Counted from the first letter of the stretch, positions 35,296 to 48,351 are shown. The stretch is 64,000 nucleotides of DNA from Glomus cerebriforme (GCA_003550305.1 QKYT01000255.1:20448-84447), one strand, 5' to 3'. Program-made: numbers and translations. The notes: generated by a model not told the origin, from the letters alone.

Positions 35296-36960
35296 GTAAA
35301 ATTTTAACGTAATTATATATATAATTATATATATTATGTTATTTTATTTAATATTAATAAATGTTTTTAAATTTTTAAAATGATGTATCACGGAATATCA
35401 AAATTAATTAAATTTTTAATTTTTAGTGGTCAAAACTCACCAATTGTTTGTTAATTTCAGCACGTTTTTTTTTAAACGCAGCACATTACCTGCGATCATT
35501 AACACCTGACATATTTGTTTATGGGGTGATCAAAATTCTCTTTTTTTTAAAAAAAAAAATAACTTGAAAAATAAAATTTGAAATAATTGAGATAATCTTG
35601 TCCGTTAATAGATTTCGGAAAAATTATAATAAATTTCAGATATTTTATTGGGAAATCCATTATTTACCATTATTTTAGTGAACCAACATTCAAAGATGAA
35701 AAAAAAATTCTTATCTTTCCAAATTATTACAACCATTCAACCATTCAACCATTCAATGCTTTTACGCTTGAAAGTAGGTATTGGAAACAAAAAAATGCTT
35801 TTACGATACTTAATGCTTGAAAGTAGGTATAAAAAATTATTTTTTAATATTCATATTTTTCTTGTAAACCCAAAAAGTAATTACAAATCATAAATTAAAT
35901 TAAGAAATTGAATTTTCTTTTTAGAGGTCATCAATATACGTATTTATTTATTTATTTATTTATTATTTTATAAGGATCCATTATAAAATAAAAAGTAACA
36001 TTAGATTAATATATGTATTCGGAACTTTTATGGTATTGGGATAAAAAAAGATATGAATCAAATGTTTGTAATCTAATTAATCCTAATTTAAAAAGAAATT
36101 GGTGGATTTTAAAAACTTATTTATTTCTATTTAGTTATGGGGCAAATAATTTATCAAACAAATAACGAATAAAATAACAAATGAATTTCTCTCCATAATT
36201 GGTTTCGTATAACAATAATAGTCAAGTCGTTCTAATTTTAGATTATCAGTTCAATCATAAAAAAAAATATATATATTAGAAATTATTTAAACAAAATGTT
36301 TATAAAATGTTTTTGGTCATTTGATGAAAAAAAATTTTATTTAGTAAATGATAATAACTATTTAAAGTTCTATATGTTTGTTTGTTCTACAAATGTTATA
36401 CGAGTCAATTATTATGATAATGAATTCTCACATTAATGGAAATGCCTTTTTGATCTTTCAAAATAATCTTGAAAAGCATCATGTATTACTTCGTAGTACA
36501 GTTGCTAATTAGCCTACGTCGGATAATCCGATTCAAAATTAAAAATTTACATTTTTAAAAGGGAAAGGGACTTGTACCGTACGCAGTTAAAAAATAAAAC
36601 TTTTCTTATGATGAATTACTTTGCTATTAATTAGTGTTACAAGAAGGTTGCAAGAAGGTTAGGTCGGTATTCAGCGATCAATTATTTCATATTTGTATGC
36701 GTAATTTCGAGTTTCTCAATTAAAATCAATAAACAATGATGCAAAAAAATGTGATATTAAATACAGTTTCAAATATAAACTAAAATTTAATAAATACCTG
36801 AAATTCTTGACATCCTTAATATTATTATGTTTTGTTTTTTTTTCTTAGAGTATATAAATCTCTCTTCCTTTTTATTTTTTAAGTTTCAACCGATAACACT
36901 TTTTTTTTTTTTTTTTTTTTGGAAAAAAAAATTCGAAACAATTCAATTAAGAAAAAATAA
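35296..36960. other. Intergenic with small unassigned ORFs
   Basis: Contains ACCATTC triplication (35727-35755), a direct repeat of GCTTGAAAGTAGGTAT (near 35766 and 35814) and a TATT microsatellite (35942-35965). Two consecutive short ATG frames, 36013-36165 (50 aa, Trp/Tyr-rich) and 36296-36436 (46 aa), look somewhat protein-like but have no recognised homologue in my knowledge. They may be remnants. Confidence 0.35.
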
Positions 36961-36970
36961 AAAATTTATA

Positions 36971-38064
36971 ATGTCAAAATATTCTCCGGTCATTATATTT
37001 TACATTATATTACAATCAATAAGTTTATTACTATTATCAATATTAATTTTTTTATTATTAAGATCAAAACCACATTTTGCAAAATGGACCTTATTTCAAC
37101 TTTTTATTTCTGCATTTGGTAATGGATTTGCCGCTTTACCACCAATAATTATGTATGGTGATGATTTAATTAATCGAGCATTTGAAACTCCCATTTGCAT
37201 TATAGCAAATAAAATTGCAAATAATTCGTTATATCCTTTAGAATCATTTTCCTTAGTAATAGCATTTTATTTATGGCACGTGTTGGTTACACATAGACTT
37301 GATATTGAAAAAAAATGTTTCTGGTATATTTCAGGTGTGATTTGGATATATTCAATTGTTTTCAATATTTTTGAAATGTTAAAATCAAGTAAACAAGAAC
37401 ATTGGGGAGTGAACGTTTCAATCTTGAATTGTAAATCAAATCAATTATCGGTTGGTTTTTATGGTTATATAATACCATCTTGCTTAATAACTGTTCTCAC
37501 ATTATTAATAACATGCAAGTATTTTTTATTTTTTTTTCGATTTTTTTGAAAACTTTTTATTTTTTTTCGATTTTTTTGCAAAAAAAAAGAACCCTTTTTT
37601 TTCGATTTTTCAAAAAGAAAAGTGGGATTAAATTTATTTTCTTGATTAATGTTTTTAGGTCATTCTTCGATAATGCTATACAAACGTTGGAAAGTTTTTA
37701 AATGCAATATGAATAGAACAACTGCAATTAGATTGGGACATGCAGTACGTTTGCATACCTGCTGTGTAATGATAATAGTAATGCTTTCACTCACTTTAAT
37801 TCCAAGAATCGTAGATAATAATAAGAGTATTAACTCTCCAATAATAACAAGTACTTCTTTTATTGCAGCTTCAGTGTACGTATATACAATTTTTTGTTAT
37901 TATTTCCATAAAATTTTTTTAAAAAAATTTCTTCATTTTATAATAGTGGAACAGTGATATTTTTGATATTCGGAACAAATACTAAAGCAGCAATATTTCT
38001 TCCGTTTTGTTATTACGTTCCTCCTGACTCACCAAGAATTCAAGAACCAGCCTGTAACGTATAA
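36971..38064 (+). CDS. Seven-helix receptor-like membrane protein A (3 exons)
   Basis: Predicted join(36971..37514,37659..37875,37947..38064), 292 aa. About seven hydrophobic helices: SISLLLLSILIFLLL; FAKWTLFQLFISAFGNGFA; the ESFSLVIAFYLWHVL region; WYISGVIWIYSIVFNIF; GYIIPSCLITVLTLL; CCVMIIVMLSLTLIP; and TVIFLIFGTN. The last is followed by a short KAAIFLPFCYY segment like a helix 8. Conserved between this gene and its minus-strand neighbour: FAKWTL, IIMYGD, RAFETP, HWGV, NRTTAIRLG and IFGTN. Topology suggests a GPCR-like sensor, but I recognise no named family. The first intron needs a GC donor (GCAAGT) to keep phase 1, as in the paralogue; the second is GT-AG. The start is chosen by alignment with the paralogue. 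Confidence 0.75.
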
Positions 38065-38702
38065 GAAATAACAATTGATATTTTTTTTTTTCTCGAAAAA
38101 AAAAAAAATATTATAAAAAAAATATTAAAATATAATTATGCTATACGTTAAGGAATGATCTGCATAAATATGATTGGCGGATTTAATTTCGCCTGAAACC
38201 ATTAAACTAAATTATGATGATACAGTATTGAAATTATACGTTTAAAAAGATCATCAGAAATGTTTGATAATTTTAGATCAGGGGAACTCAATTTTTTTTA
38301 TGTTTTATAAACGAAAATTTTGAATTTTAATCACGTAAAATAAAATAAAATAAAAATTTAAAATAATATTTTTATTTTCTGATTGATAATATTTAATCGT
38401 TTAAAAATTTTTTTTTTTTTTTTTAAATAAAATCTCTTATTTAAAAACGTAAAATAAAAATAAATAATTTCAAATCTCCAACATATATAATCATATAATA
38501 ATAATATACAGGAATATAAGAATAATAAACTAATGAAATTATGAACTGGATTTTAGTTTTATACTTTAAAATGATAAGTAATTTGTTCTAATCCTCATAC
38601 TTAAAAGTAATTAAGGAAATAATGACTAATGGATATATACTGTACATACAAATTACTTGTTTCATAAATACGATCTATAAGGTCTATAAAATACATATTT
38701 TT
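38065..38702. other. Shared 3' intergenic region of convergent pair
   Basis: Non-coding A/T-rich spacer holding the 3' ends of both membrane-protein genes. T- and A-runs lie at 38083-38110 and 38408-38425. Confidence 0.5.
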
Positions 38703-39869
38703 TTATGCATATTCTCTTCTTTTGTAATAATTTCCATTATCTTTTTTAAAATAAGCGTTAGGCATTTTGGTTAATTTAGGATTATCATAATTATCATAAT
38801 CATTCAATAACGGTCCTCGTACTTTATTTGGTGGAGCATAATAACATGGAAGAAAATAGGCAGCTTTTCTATTCGTTCCGAATATTAAAAATAACAACGT
38901 TCCGCTAATAAAAAATTACATTAAAAAAAAAAAAAAGGTTAAAAATCGAAGAATTGAAAGAAAAAAATTATAAATTAAAAATATTTAGATTAACATTTAC
39001 GTTGAAGCAGCACCAAAATTGGCAATTTTCGCAATATTAATAATATAATAATTATCATCAATTTGTGATTCATTTTGTATGACTCGAGGTATGAGTGGTA
39101 AAGTCAGCAATACCACAAATGTAAAGGACCAAGCGAATAAACGCACAACTTCACCTAATCTTATCGCTGTTGTTCTATTCTTAGCGTTATAAAAATGAGA
39201 CCAACGATCCCGTAATATATAAGCCGAATGAACTAAACATTAAAAATTTGATTAGAAATTTCATTATAAATAACTAAAATAAAAAAACCCACCCCCGGAA
39301 TAATAAAACTTACGTGACATCAAAACTGCCAAAAGGACTATTATAGATGTGGGCACAACATACCCATAAAAAGAAGGAATAATACCACTAGTTTTACAAT
39401 TTAAACTGCCAGGAAAAACGCCCCAATGTTCTACTCTACTGGCAATTTCTAATAAGATTCCATTATAAATCGTTGTATAACTCCAAACCAAAGTGGAAAC
39501 TAACCAACAATACTTTTTTTCAATATCAAAGTCCCGTTTAACTAATGCATACCATAAATAAAAAGCTAAGGCACAACAGAAGAACTCCAAAGGAAATAAG
39601 AAAAATAATGAAACTTTTTGTAAGATTATACACCAAGGAGTTTCAAATGCTCGTTCAATTAATCCATCAGCAGCTCCATCTCCGTACATTATTATTAACG
39701 GAAGGTTGGTAAATCCACATCCAAATGCTGATATACATACTTGAATTAATGTCCATTTTGCAAAATGTGAATTTGAACTTAAGATAATAACGATTAGACA
39801 TAATATTAATAAAAGGCTTATGATCTGCAATGCAATGAAAACACTTGCGGCCGTCGAATATAATGGCAT
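38703..39869 (-). CDS. Seven-helix receptor-like membrane protein B (3 exons)
   Basis: Predicted complement(join(38703..38904,39001..39232,39314..39869)), 329 aa. It is a paralogue of the convergent gene at 36971, with the same three-exon structure and intron phases (1 and 2). Helices: VFIALQIISLLLILCLIVII; FAKWTLIQVCISAFGCGFT; a long third from the FETPWCII region through FFCCALAFYLWYAL; CWLVSTLVWSYTTIYNGIL; GYVVPTSIIVLLAVLM; FAWSFTFVVLLTLPLIP; and GTLLFLIFGTN. A hydrophilic C-tail (NDYDNYDNPKLTKMPNAYF) ends in a basic KRREYA. Both introns are ordinary GT-AG. The Met at 39869 aligns with the paralogue's start; an upstream Met at 39902 lies in a low-complexity leader. Receptor function is inferred from topology. 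Confidence 0.8.
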
Positions 39870-39902
39870 TACGAGAAATCGGTTAATCAAAATCAAAATC
39901 AA

Positions 39903-42108
39903 AAATAAAAAATAAAAAAAAAAANAAAAAAAAAAAAAGAGGAAAAGGAAAAGGAAAAAAGTTGGAAATATGTCAAGGGATAAGGTTAGAAGATATATTT
40001 ATACGAGATACTTAAACAAAAATTCTGTGAATAATGTTTTGTGTAAGAAGTCTAATCGATCTATTTAAATTTCTAGAAGGCTATAATATTATTTTAAAGA
40101 ATAAACAAAAAGTCACGCTCTATAATTATATTATATTATTTACATATTTATACTTCTTTTTTACTTTTAAGAAATTAAAGATTTTTACGATTGTTTCGGT
40201 TACTTTTTTAAACAAATGAATGGGAACAGAAATTTTATTTGTATGACGTCTTCATTCAAAAGGTTTCTATAAAGAAAAAGTTTAAATGTTCAATTTGTAT
40301 GCATTAAGAATGCCATTTATACTTTTTTTTTTTAAAACCCTTATATGAAATGATTTCATGCGGATGATCATAATTTCATTATAAAATGATTGGATAAGAT
40401 CATATTGAGTCTGTACTACATAAATAGAATTAGGGGATAAACAATTACATTGAAAATATGGGATAAATGCATCTTTCGAAAGTGGTAATGCACTAACCTA
40501 ACTGAGTAACAGCAAATGAAATTCAGATGAAACCCATGAAACCTGTGGTGCACGTACTTCAACAACAAATAATAAGTTCTATGAACGAAGGTAAGGCGCT
40601 TTTTCAAAAGAATTGAATATTTTATTACTGGAAAAGTATTACACAGATGATTCAATATGAAATTTTATAGGTAAAAAAAAAAAAAAAAATAGATTTTTCT
40701 AGACCGGTCTAGATCTTAAAATAAATGATTTAGCTAAAAATGGTCGATTTGTTATACAAATAAAAGATTTACTATAAATAATTATGGATTTAACCAAAAA
40801 AAAAAAAGAAAATTTTTAAAAAAAGAGATCAAAATTGATACTTAACCAAACCAGGTAATTCTCTATCGGAAATAATTATTATTGCGGAAGGCGTTGTTAT
40901 TGAATCAATTTATTAATTTTTATTGGTTCACCATTCAATAAATAAAACATACATGAATTGCCTAATTAATTTTTTTTTTGATTTTTTTTTAAAAAAAAGT
41001 ACTTGAATAATTAACGGAATTGACGTATTAAATAACTAACATAAGCAATAATAAAATAATAATATTTACTATATTTATTGAGAAATGATGAATTTTGAAA
41101 CAAATCTAACTAAACCTCATCAAAAATTTGTTTCATGGAACCGTTATATAATCATTTATTGTATCTTGTATGATTACAAATTAATTACTAATTTTTTTTA
41201 TATTTGGAATAGATTTTATATAAAAAAAAAATTTTTTTTTTTTCCCCAAAATAATTTTAACTTGCATATTAAATAAAATTCCAGTGGTCGAATGTGCGCT
41301 TTCGCATAAATTAAAAACTGTATCTCAAACAATCGAAACTAAAATACATTTGGCGAATAAAATGTTAAAGCAATTCATCATCATGCGATAATGCGTACGC
41401 ACAGAAATTTAATGTACGTTCGTATTCTCGTATTTCGTAATTTTAATTTAAACCGTTTCATATAATAATTCCGACGCTTTCACATTTTCTACTTATGGTA
41501 TTATGCANAAAAAAAAAAAAAAAAAAGTGCGGCAAGAAATTTAACTTATACGTCATATACATTCATTACATAAAGGATTTACTTACATCTATGTATTCAT
41601 ATCATTATCAAAAATCAAGATAAAATTTTTTTGATTAAATTAAAAAAAAACAGTTTATTTCATAAACATCTTTATTATTATTGTTATGTAACTCACGTAA
41701 AATTCCGATTGAATTTATAAAAAAAAAAAAGAAAATGTAAATATAAAAAAAAATAGTCGAGAAAAAATGGTAATTCGTCTGGGAGTAGGAAAATATTCTT
41801 AAAAAGAAAACGAAAACAATATTGATATAAATATTATAATAAAATTTACTTGCATGCTTAATTTAAATTTGTCCGTAATTTTTTTGTCCTTGCCGCAGCA
41901 AAAGAACATTCCATATAATCATATAACCCAAAGTATTTCTTAAAATTAAGATATTTTCATATTTAAAGTAAAAAAAAAAAAATAATAAAGAGAAAGATAT
42001 TTTTATAGGAAGTAAGAGAGAAAGAAATAAAAAATTTTGTAGATATAAAGATTTTTTAAAAAAAAAAGATTATAATTCGAAATATAGAATAATTCTTATA
42101 AAGAATTT
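39903..42108. other. Intergenic between membrane-protein and methyltransferase genes
   Basis: Long A-runs (39907-39941 and 41505-41526, each with one undetermined base), several T/A tracts and no convincing gene. The minus-strand 79-codon frame near 40655-40416 has no protein-like character that I can support. Confidence 0.4.
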
Positions 42109-43436
42109 TTAAATTTTTTTAGAAAACCATCGAAATGATTTGGTATGAAGTTTATTTTCATCAAATTCACGATTACTGTTTTCGAAGATCCAATCAAACG
42201 TTTTATCATCAACTCCCCAGGCTGAAGTAATTAGTAATCTAATGGTTTCAGCGTTCATTAAAGTGTACGTCAGCATCTACCAAAGGAGAAAAAGGATTTT
42301 AAGTTTGCAAAACAAATAAAACAAATTAAAATTAAAACTTGTGTCACGCTGTTTGTTGCATACCATAGTGCCTAATTGCCCTGCCCAATGTCCAATTGGG
42401 ATAGACACTTCTTTAAAATGAACTTCTGATAATTCTTGGCATGTTTCTAAAAATGGTGGAATAACGGATTCGGGTTTTGAAATGATCCCTTTTGCTTCAA
42501 ATGCAGAATGAACTAAAATAAAAATAATAAATAATAAACAAAATGTAAGAAGAAGAATTCGTTGGGCATTTCAAAATTACTGTGGCACCTACAAAATGCA
42601 CATGTGGCGCATTAAAAATGTATCCATAAACTATAATAAAAAATATACCTAATTCTAATACTTGTAAATGAAATGCACTTGCTCTATCATAATTCAATTC
42701 AAATTCGAAAAATTCTAACCATCCGCCTATTGAAAATTTCAAATTTTTTGTGATCAATTAATTTATAATTTATTTATTTATTATATATATATATATTTAT
42801 TTATATTTACCAGATTTAGTTACGCGGATCATTTCTTTCACATAAATTTTCCATTTATCGAGTACTACATTATTGCACAAGAATCGTTGAAATACGAAAT
42901 CAAACGTTTCATTGGGAAACGGAATACCATTGTTTAAATTATGTTGTAGAAAAAGAACATTTGATGGTGTATTTTTGGCATCAGGAAACAATGGTGACAT
43001 ATCGATGCCTACAAATGTAGCTTGTGGATATTCTCTTGCCATGTCTAATATCCAATGTCCACTTCCACATCCAATATCTAATACTTTCGCTTTTCCAGAC
43101 TTTAAGAACTCATGAATTGGAGATGAATAATTATTTTGCCAAGCGAATTTAAATAGATTATGTTGTAAATATAATCTTTTGGCTGTAATATTTATATTTT
43201 TATTTATTTATTACGCGACGATTTCTTATAATCGAAGTCAAAATAAAAGTAAAATATTTTTTTTAAAAAAAAAAATTACCTTCTTTATTATCATTTGGAA
43301 GTAAGTAAGTTACATCATCCAAATTATGATATCTTCTTCCGTTTACAAAACGAAACGAGTCCAGAATACTTTCGGTATTATCAGATTTTAACGGATCCGA
43401 AGAATCAAATTCTTGGTTGGGTTGTTCATCTTTCAT
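42109..43436 (-). CDS. SAM-dependent methyltransferase (5 exons)
   Basis: Predicted complement(join(42109..42276,42364..42512,42649..42726,42811..43182,43280..43436)), 307 aa. All four introns are GT-AG and keep frame. The class I Rossmann motif is VLDIGCGSGHW (about residues 86-96), then FVGIDMSP with the ribose-binding Asp about 113, then FDFVFQRFLCNNV at the motif II/III position, and GGWLEFFEFELN after the third intron. The N-terminus (about 45 residues) is acidic and probably disordered. It resembles the soluble fungal methyltransferases of the LaeA/TAM type, whose substrate is often unknown. A small-molecule or protein substrate cannot be told from sequence. The start at 43436 is preferred over 43469 because the upstream residues look like leader sequence. 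Confidence 0.85.
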
Positions 43437-46400
43437 ATTAATAAAAATATGAAAAAAAGAAATGTGCAAACACGAATATATTAAGGAAAGAGGGAGTTAA
43501 TGGTAAAAAAGAAATGTATTTGCACGGAATAAAAAAAAAAAAATTAAAGGATTGTGGATAGTGGAGATATTTAATGTAAAAAGAAAGTGATAAAGGATTT
43601 GACTGAAATCCAAACTACTTAATATATCTAAAAAATTTTTTTTTTTTGTATGCAATGTAACCATTTTTAAAATATTTTATTTATTATTATTTTTTTTTTT
43701 TTTTAAGAAAAAAAAATTTCATTATTACGATTCGATCTGCAACATGCATAGTTAGAGAATTTGCTAGTTAGAATAGTAAATGTAAAGAACTCATCAATAG
43801 ATTGGATCCATTATCTCATGTTTATTTTATTGATTTTTTCTTTTCTTGGCATTATTCTTTCATGTTTCTTGTTCCAAAGGACAAAGATCCGAAATCTTTG
43901 TATAACTGCGACTATAAAGAAATAAGAACTACTAAATTTCGAACATATTTTATCAAATGGTCAATTTTTAGAAAGAAATAAAATGACGATATAGTAGAAT
44001 CACGAGAGATCAAACAGGAGAAAAAAAAAGAAAGATTATCATGGAAATCAAACAGTAATAAATTCAAAACAATTACAGGTTTTAACGCGAATTCTTTGTT
44101 TTGCTCGGGAACCAGTTTCCAAGAATTTTAATTAATTAAAATTAAAGTTCGGTAACAATTCTTAATAATAAAGAAGAAAATGAATCTCACACAGTCACGC
44201 ATGAGATTTTAACAAAAAAGGTTTAAGCAAAACACAAAACTTGGACCAAGAATTTAAATTTGAAAAAATGATTTTCACGTGCTTGAGACCGGTGATAGAT
44301 AACATGCATAAACTGTTGGGGTTTCTGATGAATCGATACTTCTAGCAAATATCAAATAAATTTAGTTTAACTAAACTTGTTTAACAAGTACTTTGTGTTT
44401 AAAGTTCTAAATAAACCAAACCTTCTTTATCGTTTTGTAATACCACGTAAATTAATAATCTTATTATGTTTCATGATAGGATCCATAAAAATAACAAGGC
44501 GCCTTTTTGTTTTTAGAAATTTACGGAAATAACTTTGTAGAAATTGTTTAAATCGCTGTAATTGCGCGTAAGGTTTTGGATATCTTAACCTTATGCGGAT
44601 AATATGTATATTTGTATAATTATGACAAGGTGGATGAATTCGTGATACAAAGAATTATTTTTTTTAATTATAACTTTTAATTGATTGGATATCTAAAAAA
44701 AAAAGGTCCAAAATTAGAACAATCGAGGTTTCTTAAAGTTCATGCAAACTTAAAAAGGATAAAAAGGATTAATATTTTGGGCGTGATGAATAAATCAGCA
44801 GTCTAACTTAATTATTTATATCATTATTTAAATGCTTATTTAATTCAATAAAACTAGAATCCATATATATCATTCCAATCGATAAACACACACTAAGACA
44901 TTTTTTTTTTTTTTTTTATCAAATTAATAATAATTTAGACCAATAGATTAATAATCAAATCATCATTGAATAATTCTCAATGGTTGCATCCACTATTCCA
45001 GAATCTAATGATTGATAATTAAACCATTTATTGATCGATCAATCAGATTTATAAGTAATTCTAGTAATTCCGTTCTTCCGCGACTAATTAATTACATAAT
45101 ATTACTAAAATATTACCTAACCTAATTAGAATGAAAGTTTACCCTATTTAGTTTTTCATTTCATGATATTATCAATAACATCATTTGATCGGCATAACAC
45201 TTTATTTGATACACAAGCACTATATCTTTCATATCGGGGGTTTTCAGCAGAACATTACTTGGTATTTCGAAATCATTTCCAATCTTAATTTCAACAACTT
45301 TTTCATATTGATTTATATACTTATATGTGAAATTTAAAGCTATCTTGTATTATTCTATTATTATTATCCATGAAATAAATGTATTTGCTATTAAGTATTA
45401 TGTTACTCAATGGTTTATATATACGTTTCTCTCAAAATTTTCTACATATTGTCTCGATTCTTCTCAATTCTTCTCTTAACTTGATTAAGTTTATCTTTAT
45501 TTACAAGATAAGCACATAATTCCCATATTCATTTTCATTCAACGAACGTCATGAAAGGTATTGTTAAGTCAATTTTCTTATTTATCAGTGTAACATTTTT
45601 GACATACTTGTAGGATTATTCCGCAAAAAAAAAAATAAAAATAAAAATAAACCAAAATATGTACAAAATAACCGAAGGTTCGATGGACTTTATTATAATT
45701 ACTATTAAATTAAAATTCTGGTAAATCAAATTATAAATAATTTATTATAATTTAATACATGAATAATAGGCAAAATAGGAAATTTTAAATGGAATTTTAA
45801 ATGAAAATTGTCTTTTTTATCGTTTATACTGAATTTGAGAAATATTTTTGGTATCTTTTCCGTATATCTTAAATCGAATTATTGATTGGTGGGGAATTCA
45901 TTTGACATTGTTCCGAGTTATTTTACTAATGCAGTTTAATGTATTTAATAGTGATACTATATATTAAATTTGTTTGTGATAAATTGTTGATCATTAAAAA
46001 GGAATTTATAGCGTAATTTTCATTTTATTTTTGACATCAAATGTCTCTCCCCATTGTTATATTTGGTACAAATAAATAAATATGCTTGTGACTTGTATTT
46101 AACAATTTTTGATTGGATGGATCTACAGTACAAAACTTGGCATAAATATTTTCTACGAGGGTTCAAATTTTCTTTTTTATAAAAAATGCGTGAATGTTAG
46201 TATTTTATTATATAGTAAAATAACTATATTACTTTACATTATTATATAAGGTTCAAATTCGAAAACGATAAAAAAATTTATCATCAATAATGCATGATGC
46301 GTTGCGAAATTCATTATTTTAATTAATATCACAAAGTCCATGAGTAAATTTCATATTTTATTATGTTATATCGATCTTTGGCTGTTATAGTTATATTAAT

Positions 46401-47016
46401 TATTAGAATTCTAACCTTTAAAGAATTAACATGTTATGCGTTTAAATGATAATGATATCGTTCAATTCTCATTTTTGTATGAACTGAAAAGATCATAAAA
46501 AAAGTTTAGACACATTCGAAACTGAAACGAGTTAATAATTTATAGAAAGAGATTAATTCGTTCATATTACCTTATTAATTATTAGAAATTTTTTTTTTAC
46601 TCCGATATTAAATTTAAGTATTCGTATTGCTGCATGAAGCATGACAAGATACATCCATCAATTTTAGTAAAAGTTTAAATTTGTGATTAGAATTATCATT
46701 TTTTTTTTTATGCATTAAATAAACCCCTTATTACAGCATTAAAATTCGGTTGATCATTAACAAGTTTATATCGGAAAATACTTTTCATTTTCATTTTCCA
46801 GACTCTTATTTAATTATTGAGTGAATTTATTATTATTATTATAAGATCGGCACATCGGATAAATGTCCATTCCATTCATTGTATGCTAATCCCTAATTTC
46901 CTATTACTTTATTTGGTAAATCATGAATGGTTCCATTGTAAATGAAAACATAAAATAATTCGGAGATTTTTAACTATTTAAAAGTAATTACCCTTTCAAA
47001 CTTTTTTAAAAAATAC
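43437..47016. other. Intergenic, 3.6 kb, no gene seen
   Basis: I find no coding frame, tRNA-like fold or transposon terminus. T/A tracts occur at 43624-43649, 43686-43715 and 44900-44918. GGTTCGATGG at about 45677 resembles part of a tRNA B-box but has no matching stem. Confidence 0.45.
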
Positions 47017-47040
47017 TTGTTCTTTTATAAAAACTCTAAA

Positions 47041-48351
47041 ATGAATTTGGATTCTTCGAATATTTCCTACAAATCTCAAGATACGATTTTACACAATATC
47101 TGTCCAGACTGTGGAAAACAACGAACTACCGCCAATTATTGGTGCAAAAATTGCGACATTTCAATTTTTAAAGACAATTTTTGTAAATGGACTAGTGGAA
47201 ATTCTATGATAGATGAATTTATTAGAGAAACCCAACTAAATGCAAACGAGAATATGGACTATCTTGAATGGATCGATTTCGATCAATTTGATTTAATTGA
47301 ATATACGAATAAAAAAGGTGCTTTTAGTACAATTTATTCTGCAATGTGGTTGGAAGGTCCAAGGTGGAATTTTGATGAAGAAGCCGAAATATGGACTCGT
47401 AATGGTCCAATCAAAGTTATTCTAAAACGTTTAGATGATTCTCAGAATATAAATAAAGAATTCGTAAATCAAGTATGTAATTAAAAATAAATTTTTACTA
47501 CGAGTGAAGATTCATTGTAAATTTAAGATTGAAAATTTTTTTTAATCAAAAAGTTATATAGATATTACAAATGTTTGCAAAGCGGTTCACTTGCAGATTG
47601 CTTCGGTATGACTAAAGATCCAACATCATGTTACATGTTCGTTATGAGATATTACGAATATGGAGATTTGTATTCGTATCTTGACGAATTCATGGATACA
47701 CTCGGTTGGCGAGACGTCATAAATATGTTATGGGCAATATCAGCTGGCCTTAATTTTATTCATGAACAAAATCTCGTTCACGGTCATTTGCATGGTGGGA
47801 ACATTTTAGTAGAAAATGTAGAAAATGTAGAAAATGGTATAGACACTATAGACACTATTGATACTAAAATTGCGGACACTGGATTACACGGACCTGTTGA
47901 TAAACAAACAAACCGAATTTATGGAGTAATACCTTTCATTGCTCCGGAAATATTTGAAGAAAACATAATAACCAAAGAATGTGACATATATAGCTTTGGT
48001 ATGATCATGTGGATGTTATCAGCCGGTATACGTCCTTATTGTGATAGACCTCATGACTCACAACTTGTACAGGAGATTTGTTCAGGGTCACGACCGAGTG
48101 TTGTCAATGGAACTCCAGCTGTTTTCGCTAATTTAATGTTACAATGTTTAGATGCAAATCCATCCAACAGACCATCAGCATCTCACCTTTATGAATGTTT
48201 AGGGAATTGGATTACAGCAATTTGTGACGATCCAGATCCTTCGGAATTATCTAATCAATTTGATGTCGCCGAGGAAATTAAAGTCTCGTGTTTAAAAAGA
48301 CATATTTTACCTTGTCATGAAAATGCCATTTATTTCAGCAGAAAAATTTAA
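47041..48351 (+). CDS. TKL-like pseudokinase 2 (2 exons)
   Basis: Predicted join(47041..47472,47554..48351), 409 aa; an upstream in-frame Met at 47017 would add eight residues. Same exon structure as the 23163 gene, with an 81-bp phase-0 intron after EFVNQ. C21-x2-C24...C35-x2-C38 ribbon, GNSMIDEF linker, loop KKGAFSTIY, VILK lysine, HGH in place of HRD at about 220-222 (VHGHLHGGNIL), DTG for DFG, and APE retained. Loss of the catalytic Asp predicts no phosphotransfer. Unlike copy 1 it carries a low-complexity expansion (ENVENVENG, then DTIDTIDT) just before the DTG strand, coded by near-perfect 9-bp tandem repeats. The C-terminal LPCHENAIYFSR block matches all decayed copies. Confidence 0.85.

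Noticed and set aside
37480..37701. ORF continuing from the GT at 37519 of membrane protein A
   Set aside because: It is the intron read through low-complexity T-runs and loses the conserved NRTTAIRLG frame.
40416..40655. 79-codon minus-strand ORF, His/Tyr-rich
   Set aside because: Composition looks like translated A/T-rich noise; no neighbours or promoter support.
42912..43115. Plus-strand ORF opposite the methyltransferase
   Set aside because: Antisense shadow of exon 2, which carries the SAM-binding motifs.
45670..45700. GGTTCGATGG resembling a tRNA B-box
   Set aside because: No T-stem pairing, no A-box upstream and no acceptor stem.
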